A DNA stretch of 64,000 bases, from the NCBI GenBank assembly GCA_963678465.1, contig OY782858.1, positions 1,426,001 to 1,490,000 on the forward strand. Reading direction: 5' to 3'. This document shows, piece by piece, positions 27,416 through 35,247 of this stretch. A model generated the notes under the pieces. The model had not been told where the DNA came from, made no database searches, and saw nothing but the letters and a program-made list of their open reading frames with translations. The stretch is from Paludibacter sp963678465. Its GTDB lineage: Bacteria; Bacteroidota; Bacteroidia; Bacteroidales; Paludibacteraceae. The first letter of the stretch is position 1; each line of letters starts with the position of its first letter. The position numbers and the translations under genes were made by a program.

Positions 27416-28114
27416 TTATTTTGCAGAAATCGTCTGCGAAAATTCTATATTATCGATACACACATATGCCGGTGTGTTCATTCCAAAATCGCCATTATCC
27501 GACGAACTGAAACTAAAAGCAACAGAATCGACTTTACCCATCGCCGACAAGTTTACTTTTTGCCAATCTTTCATCAGAAAGCTTTTATTATTTCTGAAGT
27601 CGGCTAAATAAACATCAACAGCAGCCGTTTCAGCTTTTGAATAATATCCTTTTATGGTTAGTTTAAACCAATCGCCGGCAACAAATTTCTTGCTGTAAGG
27701 TGCATTTCCGTTTTTCATATCAAAATAGGCATAAGTAGAATTGGTAACCATGATGCTTTCGATTGAGTAGCTTCCCTCTTTGTCTGCCGGACAAGTAAAA
27801 GATCCAGGAGCATACACTATTCCAAATTGTTTTGATTTCAGAGCTCCCGATCCGGCTATGGTGCTGAACTGATTCAAATATCCGGTGGTAACCGTATCGT
27901 TTTTTGATGAACAAAGAACGCCTCCATTCCAAAACTCAACAGGATTACCGCTAAATTTACAATTGCCCGAAGTAAAACTTGTGCTTGCAGAAATACCCGA
28001 AGTTAATGTAACATCTTCAAAATCGACAATAGTTGTTGTTGTTTCATCTTTCTGACACGAACTTACCACAAAAGCCATAAAAGCCAAAGGAAATAAAAAT
28101 TTAAATGATTTCAT
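27416..28114 (-). CDS. DUF4465 lipoprotein under cobalamin riboswitch control
   Basis: A 232-residue protein. The lipobox is VVSSC (Cys20). The mature part follows the DUF4465 pattern: VDFEDVTLTSG, FWNGGVLCSSKND, AGSGALKSKQFGIVY, YSIESIMVTNSTYAYFDMKNG and the final MNTPAYVCIDNIEF, a beta-sandwich of the carbohydrate-binding-module type. The cobalamin riboswitch in its leader indicates a role in corrinoid uptake or binding at the cell surface. A class of surface B12-binding lipoproteins (BtuH) is known in Bacteroides; this protein may belong to it, but that link is inferred. No BtuB is next to it. Confidence 0.82.
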   Translation of the reverse strand: MKSFKFLFPLAFMAFVVSSCQKDETTTTIVDFEDVTLTSGISASTSFTSGNCKFSGNPVEFWNGGVLCSSKNDTVTTGYLNQFSTIAGSGALKSKQFGIVYAPGSFTCPADKEGSYSIESIMVTNSTYAYFDMKNGNAPYSKKFVAGDWFKLTIKGYYSKAETAAVDVYLADFRNNKSFLMKDWQKVNLSAMGKVDSVAFSFSSSDNGDFGMNTPAYVCIDNIEFSQTISAK

Positions 28115-28295
28115 TTTTTTGTTTATTGATTATTAAATAGATAAATAAATTTTCAACTGTAAAAAAAAATCAACTCATCAAATGCACAGGATACAATTAC
28201 AGATTCAGATAAACTGAATAAAAGAATGAAGAATGCTCACACCAATAGTGCTCATACTCTTTTGCTGTTAATCCCGAGAGCAAAAAATGTAGTTG

Positions 28296-28550
28296 TCGGA
28301 TATGGCAGGTCTTCTGACTTACTCCCGTGATTGAACGCCTTCCCGAAGACATTCTTTAGCTCCAGTAAAAGGAGTTATCGAAGCCTCAGTGGCAAAGTTG
28401 TTGTTCAATACGTTTTCCTCTTTCTCCCTCTCCTCAAGGAGAGGGTTGGGGTGAGGTTAGAGTTTACAGCAGCGGGTACTGTTTCGGATTTTCACCGAAT
28501 TCCCTTTTATCGAAGCTTCTGAATGAATACCTCGATACCAAAATCGGTTG
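28296..28550 (-). promoter_or_regulatory. Cobalamin (B12) riboswitch
   Basis: Read on the minus strand, the conserved parts occur in order: AAAGGGAAT (near 28499-28507), GGTGAAAATCC (28486-28496), ACCCGCTGCTGTAA (near 28464-28477), GCCACTG (28387-28393) and the B12 box GTCAGAAGACCTGCC (28304-28318). Between CTGTAA and GCCACTG a dispersed palindromic element is inserted (28426-28459). The 3' end is about 180 nt before the DUF4465 start. A TAACTTTG box (28551-28558) could be the -7 promoter element. Expression is expected to fall when cobalamin is plentiful. Confidence 0.92.
28426..28459. repeat. Dispersed palindromic element, copy 2 (class R1), inside the riboswitch
   Basis: The perfect 9-bp inverted repeat CCCTCTCCT (28426-28434) / AGGAGAGGG (28437-28445) and the flank TTGGGGTGAGGTTA match the copy at 807-842, differing by one or two bases. 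Confidence 0.8.
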
Positions 28551-28558
28551 CAAAGTTA

Positions 28559-28980
28559 GAAAAAAAGACTAAACAAGCCATGCTTTACACAAAAATAAAG
28601 CAAAGCAGCATCTCTATCTTAGCTATATCTTCCCAAATCACTGTTTCACAAATGATTTATTCCTTATTTTTTTAATGAATCTTCATCTGAATAAAACAAC
28701 GTCGAAAAATTGGAAACTAAATTCTGAAGTTTATCTGCAATTGATGTAAAAATTAAGCGTAGTCAACAAGATGTTTTTATCGTCCTATTTTCCTCCTTAT
28801 TGTAAACCCCAACAACAACATTCATTTCAATCAGTAAAGTTCAAGTTATTTATATTGGATTATTTAGCCTTATTGTACAAAAAGTACTTATTGTACATAA
28901 TACAATTTGAAATTTTTCTTATTGTATTCTATACATAATTCAAGACATTGAAAATGTGTTTTATAACATAATATTTATAG
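28559..28980. other. Divergent control region between the riboswitch gene and the xylose regulator
   Basis: A 420-bp AT-rich stretch without a gene. It contains three direct copies of ATTGTA (28872, 28890, 28921) and one inverted TACAAT; the middle copy forms the 6-5-6 palindrome ATTGTA-CATAA-TACAAT (28890-28906), a candidate operator. Confidence 0.45.
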
Positions 28981-29010
28981 TTGAATTTTCAAAAAATGAT
29001 TTTACTTTTG
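28981..29010 (+). promoter_or_regulatory. Promoter of the Nudix-type xylose regulator
   Basis: TTG (28981-28983), 19 bp, TACTTTTG (29003-29010): an exact consensus match, 23 bp before the ATG. Confidence 0.7.
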
Positions 29011-29033
29011 TACCAGAAATCAACTAAATTATT

Positions 29034-29735
29034 ATGTCGAATGAAAATATATACAATCCCCACGTTTCGGTCGATTGTGTTGTGTTTGGTTTTGATGGCG
29101 AAAAGCTGAAAGTTTTGTTGGTTGAACGGAGCATTGCGGAGCAAAACGAAATGTACAACGACAAGAAGCTGCCCGGAAGCATTATCCTTCAGGACGAAGA
29201 TCTCGATACAGCTGCATCACGTGTACTCAACGAACTGACCGGTTTAAAAAACATTTACCTCAGTCAGTTTAAAAGTTTTGGTAACCCCAACCGTACCAAC
29301 GATTCACGCGACATATTATGGCTCGAAAAAACCACACAGTTGAAAATTGGTCGTATAGTAACTGTGGCTTATGTGGCTTTGGTGAAAATCAATAGTAAAT
29401 TGGTATTTAATGCCGCTGACACACTTGTTAACTGGTACGACATCAACGAAATAAAAAATATGAATCTGGCTTTCGACCACGCGGATATTATTTATGAAGG
29501 ACTTAAGCATATCCGACACAGACTGGAACTAGAGCCTCATTTATTTTTCGAGTTGTTACCGCGTAAATTTACAATTACGCAATTACGCACATTGCACGAT
29601 ACTGTTCATCAGGTACAATCGGATGTTCGGAACTTTCAGAAAAAAGTGGCACAAATGCCTTATGTGGTGGCGCTTGACGAAGTAGAAGCAGGCGTTCCTC
29701 ACCGGGCAGCAAGGCTTTATAAATATAAAAAGTAA
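29034..29735 (+). CDS. Nudix-domain transcriptional regulator of the xylose operon
   Basis: A 233-residue protein with an N-terminal Nudix fold (about 10-150) and a C-terminal winged-helix region (about 160-233, LLPRKFTITQLRTLHDTV, ending GVPHRAARLYKYK). The Nudix box is degenerate: Gly48, Asp54 instead of Glu, and RVLNELTG (63-70) where REUxEExG is expected, so two catalytic glutamates are missing. This is the pattern of NrtR/AraR-like regulators in which the Nudix domain senses a ligand instead of hydrolysing it. Being first in line with xylB, xylA and xylE, it most likely responds to xylose or a derivative. It has its own consensus promoter. Confidence 0.85.
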   Translation: MSNENIYNPHVSVDCVVFGFDGEKLKVLLVERSIAEQNEMYNDKKLPGSIILQDEDLDTAASRVLNELTGLKNIYLSQFKSFGNPNRTNDSRDILWLEKTTQLKIGRIVTVAYVALVKINSKLVFNAADTLVNWYDINEIKNMNLAFDHADIIYEGLKHIRHRLELEPHLFFELLPRKFTITQLRTLHDTVHQVQSDVRNFQKKVAQMPYVVALDEVEAGVPHRAARLYKYKK

Positions 29736-29853
29736 AGCCCCCGAAATCCCCCGAATGGGGACTTATAGAGAGCAATAAGTAACGTTTTTAAATAATTCAA
29801 TTATAAATATACCAGGCCTTCAAGTCCCGCTCCAGGGGATTTAGGGGACTGAA
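29734..29853. repeat. Inverted pair of G/C-rich dispersed elements (class R2)
   Basis: One copy runs from the regulator stop (29734-29765, core CCGAAATCCCCC then GGGGACTT). The other lies inverted at 29822-29853 (core AAGTCCCG, GGGGATTTAGGGG). Together they can fold into one long hairpin around a 55-bp AT-rich loop, directly ahead of xylB. Confidence 0.65.
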
Positions 29854-29868
29854 AATCAGAAGAGCAAT

Positions 29869-31347
29869 ATGTACTTATTAGGTTATGATTTAGGTAGTTC
29901 GTCGGTAAAGGCGAGCTTGGTCAATGCTTCAACAGGCGAATGCGTTTCGTCGGCATTTTTTCCAAAAAAAGAAATGGAAATTATTTCGGTGAAAGCAGGA
30001 TGGGCCGAACAAGACACCGAAACATGGTGGAAAAATCTTAAACTTGCTACCCAGGTGGTATTGGAAGAATCGGGAGTAAATGCTGCTGATATCAAAGCCA
30101 TCGGAATTTCGTATCAAATGCACGGATTGGTATTGGTTGACGAAAACCAACAAGCCATCCGCAACTCTATCATTTGGTGCGACAGCCGCGCAGTGCCTTA
30201 TGGCGAAAAAGCGTTCAATGCACTTGGCGGTGAACAATGTTTATCTCACTTATTGAACTCTCCGGGAAACTTTACCTTATCGAAAATGGCCTGGGTAAAA
30301 GAGAATGAACCGGAAAACTTTGCGAAAGCAAAATACTATATGCTACCCGGCGACTATCTGGCCATGCGCATGACCGGAAAAGTATGCACAACAGCTTCGG
30401 GATTGTCCGAAGGTATTGCCTGGGATTTTAAAGCAGAAGCTCCTGCCAAATTCTTATTTGATTATTTCGGATTCGATACAGCTTTAGTTCCTGAAATTGT
30501 ACCTACATTTGGTCAACAAGGCAACCTGAAAGCCGATATTGCTGCCGAACTTAGCCTTGCAGCCGGAACTCCCGTAACTTATCGTGCAGGCGATCAACCC
30601 AATAATGCTTTATCGCTCAACGTACTGAATCCGGGCGAAATAGCTGCTACCGGTGGAACATCGGGCGTTGTGTATGGCGTAAACAGCGATTCGAAATACG
30701 ATCCGCAATCGCGCGTCAATTCATTTGCACATGTGAATCATACCAAAGAAGACAAACGAGTGGGTGTGTTACTTTGTATCAACGGAACAGCCATTCTGAA
30801 CACCTGGATAAAAAATAACGTAGCTCCTGAGGGCATCAGTTACGCCGAAATGAACGAATTAGCTGCCGGCATACCAGTTGGAAGCGAAGGCGTTAGCATT
30901 ATTCCTTTTGGCAATGGCGCCGAACGCGTATTGGGCAATCAGGAACCTAACTGCTCTATCCACGGTGTAAACTTCAACCGCATTACCAAAGCTCATTTAA
31001 TCCGTGCAGCTCACGAAGGCATTGCATTTTCGTTCAAATACGGCATGGACATTATGAACGAAATGGGCATCGAAACTAAAACAATTCGTGCAGGATACGC
31101 CAATTTGTTCCTCAGTCCTATTTTCCGTCAAACCCTTGCCAACATCACCGGTGCAACTATCGAATTGTACAATACCGATGGTTCGATTGGTGCAGCACGT
31201 GGAGCCGGAATCGGTGCCGGAATTTATGCTGATGCAGAAGAAGCATTTTCTACATTGAAAAAAATTCAGATCGTTGAACCTGAAACCTGCGATACGGAAG
31301 CAACGAAAGAAGCGTATAAGAAATGGCTCTCTAATATGCCGATTTAA
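29869..31347 (+). CDS. xylB: Xylulokinase
   Basis: A 492-residue FGGY-family sugar kinase. The N-terminal ATPase motif is YLLGYDLGSSSVKASLV; the substrate region has GISYQMHGLVLVD and IWCDSRAVPYG, typical of xylulokinases; the second domain has GDQPNNAL (catalytic Asp), ATGGTSGVVYGV and GAARGAGIGAGIY. It phosphorylates D-xylulose to xylulose-5-phosphate with ATP, feeding the pentose phosphate pathway. Gene order with xylA and xylE supports this specificity over other FGGY kinases. The start is 134 bp after the regulator gene. Confidence 0.93.
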   Translation: MYLLGYDLGSSSVKASLVNASTGECVSSAFFPKKEMEIISVKAGWAEQDTETWWKNLKLATQVVLEESGVNAADIKAIGISYQMHGLVLVDENQQAIRNSIIWCDSRAVPYGEKAFNALGGEQCLSHLLNSPGNFTLSKMAWVKENEPENFAKAKYYMLPGDYLAMRMTGKVCTTASGLSEGIAWDFKAEAPAKFLFDYFGFDTALVPEIVPTFGQQGNLKADIAAELSLAAGTPVTYRAGDQPNNALSLNVLNPGEIAATGGTSGVVYGVNSDSKYDPQSRVNSFAHVNHTKEDKRVGVLLCINGTAILNTWIKNNVAPEGISYAEMNELAAGIPVGSEGVSIIPFGNGAERVLGNQEPNCSIHGVNFNRITKAHLIRAAHEGIAFSFKYGMDIMNEMGIETKTIRAGYANLFLSPIFRQTLANITGATIELYNTDGSIGAARGAGIGAGIYADAEEAFSTLKKIQIVEPETCDTEATKEAYKKWLSNMPI

Positions 31348-31348
31348 T

Positions 31349-31400
31349 AAATGCCAATGTGCCAATAAAACAATGTGCCAATAAAAATACATATTCAGAA
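31349..31400 (+). repeat. Short repeat of AATGTGCCAATA-type words between xylB and xylA
   Basis: The word ATGTGCCAAT or ATGCCAAT occurs three times in about 45 bp (31351, 31364-ish, 31373-ish). The same word occurs in the gaps at 35.1 kb, 41.15 kb and 58.33 kb. Confidence 0.6.
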
Positions 31401-31478
31401 TATTAGTGAATTGACACATTGCAAGACAGTACATTCAACTAATTTACAAATTTATTAATTTTTTAAATTATATCTATT

Positions 31479-32795
31479 ATGACAACAAAACAGTATTTTC
31501 CATCCGTGGAAAAAATCAAATTCGAAGGAAAAGAAAGTAAAAACCCAATGGCATTCCATTATTACAATCCAGAAAAAGTAGTTTATGGAAAAACAATGGC
31601 TGAGTGGTTCAAATTCTCAATGGCCTGGTGGCACACATTATGCGCTGATGGTGGCGATCCATTTGGTGGACAAACACAAGTACACCCATGGGTAGGAGCT
31701 GCTGATGCTTTGCAAGCTGCTAAAGATAAAATGGATGCAGGTTTTGAGTTTATGAGCAAAATTGGTATCGAATACTATTGCTTCCACGATATCGACTTGA
31801 TTAGCGAAGGTTCTTCTATCGAAGAATACGAAGCTAACCTGAAAGCTATCGTTGCTTATGCTAAAGAAAAACAAGCAGCTACAGGCATTAAACTAATGTG
31901 GGGTACTGCTAACGTTTTCTCTAACGCACGTTATATGAACGGAGCAAGCACCAATCCTAACTTTGATGCAGCTGCCCGCGCTATGCTTCAAATCAAAAAC
32001 TCTATCGACGCTACTATCGAATTAGGTGGTAAAGCTTATGTATTCTGGGGCGGTCGCGAAGGTTACATGTCGTTGTTGAACACCAACATGAAACGCGAAA
32101 AACAACACATGGGTACCATGTTGAGAATGGCTCGCGACTATGGCCGTTCAAAAGGCTTCAAAGGCGTGTTCCTGATTGAACCAAAACCAATGGAACCAAT
32201 GAAACACCAATACGATGTGGATACTGAAACAGTAATTGGCTTCCTGAAAGAATTTGGTTTGGAAAACGATTTCAAAATCAACATTGAAGTAAACCACGCT
32301 ACTTTGGCTGGTCACACTTTCGAACACGAATTGCAATGTGCAGTTGATAATGGTATGTTGGGAGCTATCGACGCTAACCGCGGTGATGTTCAGAACGGTT
32401 GGGATACTGACCAATTCCCTGTTGATCTTTTCGATTTGACACAAGCAATGATGGTAGTTCTTCAAGGTGGTGGCATGCAAGGTGGTGGAACCAACTTCGA
32501 TGCTAAAATCCGTCGTAACTCTACCGACAACGAAGATTTATTCATCGCTCACATTGGCGCTATGGACGTAATGGCCCGCGCTTTGGAAACTGCGGCTGCT
32601 ATTCTCGAAGAATCTCCTTACAAGAAAATGGTTGCCGACCGCTATGCTTCGTACGATGCAGGTAAAGGTAAAGAATTCGAAGAAGGAAAACTTACTTTCG
32701 AAGACGTTTATGCATACGCAAAAGCGAATGGCGAACCAAAACAAATTAGCGGAAAACAAGAGCTTTACGAAGCAATTGTGAATATGTATATTTAA
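31479..32795 (+). CDS. xylA: Xylose isomerase
   Basis: A 438-residue class II enzyme. Active-site motifs: YCFHDIDLISEG (catalytic His and Asp), VFWGGREGY, LIEPKPMEPMKHQYD (metal-binding Glu and catalytic Lys), INIEVNHATLAGHTFEHE (metal ligands) and GAIDANRGD. It interconverts D-xylose and D-xylulose using two divalent metal ions in the cytoplasm. The N-terminal extension of about 40 residues and the length are typical of class II enzymes of Bacteroidota. Codons are notably uniform (GCT, AAA, GGT), which suggests high expression. It is third in the operon. Confidence 0.97.
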   Translation: MTTKQYFPSVEKIKFEGKESKNPMAFHYYNPEKVVYGKTMAEWFKFSMAWWHTLCADGGDPFGGQTQVHPWVGAADALQAAKDKMDAGFEFMSKIGIEYYCFHDIDLISEGSSIEEYEANLKAIVAYAKEKQAATGIKLMWGTANVFSNARYMNGASTNPNFDAAARAMLQIKNSIDATIELGGKAYVFWGGREGYMSLLNTNMKREKQHMGTMLRMARDYGRSKGFKGVFLIEPKPMEPMKHQYDVDTETVIGFLKEFGLENDFKINIEVNHATLAGHTFEHELQCAVDNGMLGAIDANRGDVQNGWDTDQFPVDLFDLTQAMMVVLQGGGMQGGGTNFDAKIRRNSTDNEDLFIAHIGAMDVMARALETAAAILEESPYKKMVADRYASYDAGKGKEFEEGKLTFEDVYAYAKANGEPKQISGKQELYEAIVNMYI

Positions 32796-32802
32796 AAATT
32801 TT

Positions 32803-32861
32803 GTCAAAGGTCTAAAGTCAAATGTCGAAAGACTTTAGACTTTAGACCTTAGACTTTAGAC
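32803..32861. repeat. Heptamer array with orientation switch between xylA and xylE
   Basis: About 60 bp of 7-bp words: GTCAAAG/GTCTAAA at the start, then CTTTAGA/CTTAGAC. The two halves are in opposite orientation, so GGTCTAAAGTC can pair with GACTTTAGACC as an mRNA hairpin. It ends 9 bp before the xylE ATG. Confidence 0.7.
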
Positions 32862-32869
32862 AAATACTT

Positions 32870-34267
32870 ATGAAAACTCAGGAAATTAATAAATTTTTCA
32901 TCGTTGGGGTTACTTTGGTGGCCACACTCGGAGGTTTGCTCTTCGGTTACGATACAGCCGTTATTTCGGGTGCTGTAGATCCTTTAAAAGTGTTTTTCAA
33001 ACTCGATGCCGCTCACTATGGCGATCTGGCCACTTTCTATCATGGAGCTACTGTTTCGAGCGCACTTATTGGCTGTATTATCGGAGGTATAATTTCCGGA
33101 ATTTTCGCAACCCGCTTTGGACGTAAGAAGTCATTGATTATTGCTTCGGTATTTTTCTTTGTATCGGCAGTAGGTTCAGGTATCCCCGAAATGTTTTTTT
33201 TCAATGAAAACACCCCCATCTCCACTTTACTTATCTCATTTAATATTTACCGTATCATTGGTGGTGTAGGTGTTGGTTTAGCATCAGCCATTTGCCCTAT
33301 GTACATTGCCGAAATGGCTCCGGCCGAAATTCGCGGTAAATTAGTTTCATTCAATCAGTTTGCCATTATATTTGGTATGTTGGTGGTATATTTTGTCAAC
33401 TACTTTATTGTTTATGGTAAAGATCCTGTATGGATCAACAGCGAAGGTTGGAGATTAATGTTCCTTTCGGAATCGATCGTTGCAGCCCTTTTTGGCATTC
33501 TGTTGTTTTTGGTTCCCGAAACACCACGTTATCTGGCATTGAACCACAATGATGAAAAAGCGCTGAATATCCTCAGCAAAATCAACGGAAGTGTAAAAGC
33601 CAAAGAAATTCTTGCCGAGATCAAAGAAACCGTTCACGAAAAAGTAGAAAAAGTACTTACTTACGGATGGAAAGTGTTGATCATCGGAATTCTTCTTTCT
33701 ATTTTCCAACAGGCAGTAGGTATCAACGTAGTACTCTACTATGCCCCTACTATTTTCAAAGGACTTGGATTTGGACAAGATGCGGCCATGTATCAAACTG
33801 TAATCATGGGCTTTGTAAATATCATTTTCACTTTGATTGCTATTTTCACTGTCGATAAATTTGGTCGTAAACCACTCTTAATCATCGGTTCGGTAGGTAT
33901 GGCAATAGGCATGTTTGCAATTGGCCTTCTGGCTCATTTACAAATTATCGGAGTAAGCACACTTATTTTTATCGTTATTTACACGGCTGCATTTATGATG
34001 TCGTGGGGTCCGATTTGCTGGGTGCTGATTTCAGAGATTTTTCCCAACACAATTCGCGGAAAAGCAGTTGCTATTGCAGTTGGCGCACAATGGATTGCTA
34101 ACTTTGTGGTTTCGTCCACTTTCCCATCGCTCGAAGCATTCAGCATTACATTCACCTATGTTCTTTACGGTGTAATGTCGGTACTTTCTGCTATATTTGT
34201 ATGGAAAATGGTACCCGAAACCAAAGGAAAAACCTTGGAAGAAATGAGTAAATTGTGGAAAAAATAA
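32870..34267 (+). CDS. xylE: D-xylose/proton symporter, MFS sugar porter family
   Basis: A 465-residue transporter with 12 predicted membrane helices. Sugar-porter signatures: GGLLFGYDTAVISGA, RFGRKKS, AEMAPAEIRGKLVSFNQ, PETPRYL, QQAVGINVVLYYAPTIF (substrate-binding helix 7), VDKFGRKPLLIIG and the C-terminal VPETKGKTLEEM. It imports D-xylose across the inner membrane with protons. Its place after xylA and the xylulokinase gene makes xylose the most likely substrate; related pentoses or glucose are possible. A strong terminator closes the operon. Confidence 0.9.
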   Translation: MKTQEINKFFIVGVTLVATLGGLLFGYDTAVISGAVDPLKVFFKLDAAHYGDLATFYHGATVSSALIGCIIGGIISGIFATRFGRKKSLIIASVFFFVSAVGSGIPEMFFFNENTPISTLLISFNIYRIIGGVGVGLASAICPMYIAEMAPAEIRGKLVSFNQFAIIFGMLVVYFVNYFIVYGKDPVWINSEGWRLMFLSESIVAALFGILLFLVPETPRYLALNHNDEKALNILSKINGSVKAKEILAEIKETVHEKVEKVLTYGWKVLIIGILLSIFQQAVGINVVLYYAPTIFKGLGFGQDAAMYQTVIMGFVNIIFTLIAIFTVDKFGRKPLLIIGSVGMAIGMFAIGLLAHLQIIGVSTLIFIVIYTAAFMMSWGPICWVLISEIFPNTIRGKAVAIAVGAQWIANFVVSSTFPSLEAFSITFTYVLYGVMSVLSAIFVWKMVPETKGKTLEEMSKLWKK

Positions 34268-34309
34268 AAACATTCACAGTGTAGTCTTTTGGGCTATTAA
34301 TCATAAGAA

Positions 34310-34347
34310 AAATCCGAAATTCAGTATTGAATTTCGGATTTTTTTGT
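34310..34347 (+). terminator. Terminator of the xylose operon
   Basis: A perfect 14-bp stem AAATCCGAAATTCA (34310-34323) / TGAATTTCGGATTT (34328-34341), loop GTAT, then a T run. Confidence 0.88.
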
Positions 34348-34545
34348 ATATAATTTTCCTGTATCTCGCCTAATCAAAAAGAAATATAACCATAAAAGGA
34401 AACAAAAGAATCACAAAATCATTTTTGTTATAGCAATTATATCAAAAGGTTACATCTTCTTTTGTGGTTCTTTTTATCGTAGAACAAAGATGGAATATCA
34501 ATTAATTATCCCTCCTGACACAGTTTATTGAATAAACCCTTTTAT

Positions 34546-34946
34546 TGCATTTTAGCTTGTTACTATTGCTCCTCAAATCCTTAAAATTCAATTTTAGTTG
34601 GAAGAAATTGCTCCTCAGATTGATTTTTTTTGCTTCTCAGATACTTAAAATTTCATTTTAGTTGGAAGAAATTGCTCCTCAGATTGATTTTTTTGCTCCT
34701 CAGCTGTTGAAAATTTCATTTTAGTTGGAAGAAATTACTTCTCAGATTGATTTTTTTGCTTCTAAGTTGCTGAAAATTTCATTTTAGTTGAAAGGAATTG
34801 CTTCTCAGATTGCTTTTTTTGCTTCTCAGTTGCTTAAAATTTCATTTTAGTTAGAAGGAATTGCTTCTCAGATTGATTTTTTTGCTTCTCAGTTGCTTAT
34901 AATTTCATTTTAGTTGAAAGAGATTGCTCTTTAGATTCATTTCATC
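34546..34946. repeat. 63-bp tandem minisatellite, about six units
   Basis: The landmark ATTTTAGTTG recurs at 34591, 34655, 34718, 34781, 34844 and 34907, that is every 63-64 bp. Each unit also has two GCTTCTCAG-type words, a T6-8 tract and the small palindrome TAAAAT-TTC-ATTTTA. Units differ by a few bases each; the first is shortened. All six frames hit a stop in a typical unit, so the array is not coding. The flanks (34348-34545 and 34947-35085) are AT-rich with nothing else recognised. Confidence 0.88.
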
Positions 34947-35085
34947 AGTATCGATAAAAAAATATAGACCAGAATATTATAATAAAACAGCCTCAAATAC
35001 AAAGATATTCACGGCTGCTTATACTTATGTGAGTAAGGATATTTAATGAACTATTTATGAAAAAAGACAAAAGAACAAAGACAAT

Positions 35086-35232
35086 ATACCAATGTGCCAA
35101 TTATACTAATATGCCAATCGTAGAACTGTGGAATCGCCTACTGAGCCCGAAACTCCTCAAATTTTCAAATTCTCAAATTCTCAAATTCTCAAATCTTCAA
35201 ATTATCAATTGCCCGAAACCCGAAACCCGAAA
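35086..35232. repeat. Mosaic of short repeat words between xylE and nuoN
   Basis: In order: CAATGTGCCAAT / ATATGCCAAT words (35088-35118), AACTGTGGAATCGC (about 35124-35137), then an octamer array of TCTCAAAT/TTTCAAAT (35155-35205) and three copies of CCCGAAA (35214-35232). The same words recur in the same order around 58.33-58.93 kb. A predicted 121-residue reading frame here is not a gene. Confidence 0.75.
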
Positions 35233-35247
35233 CTATTTAGCTGTTCT

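Noticed and set aside
34546..34946. Possible CRISPR array
   Set aside because: Units are contiguous 63-bp copies without unique spacers, and no cas gene is in the window.
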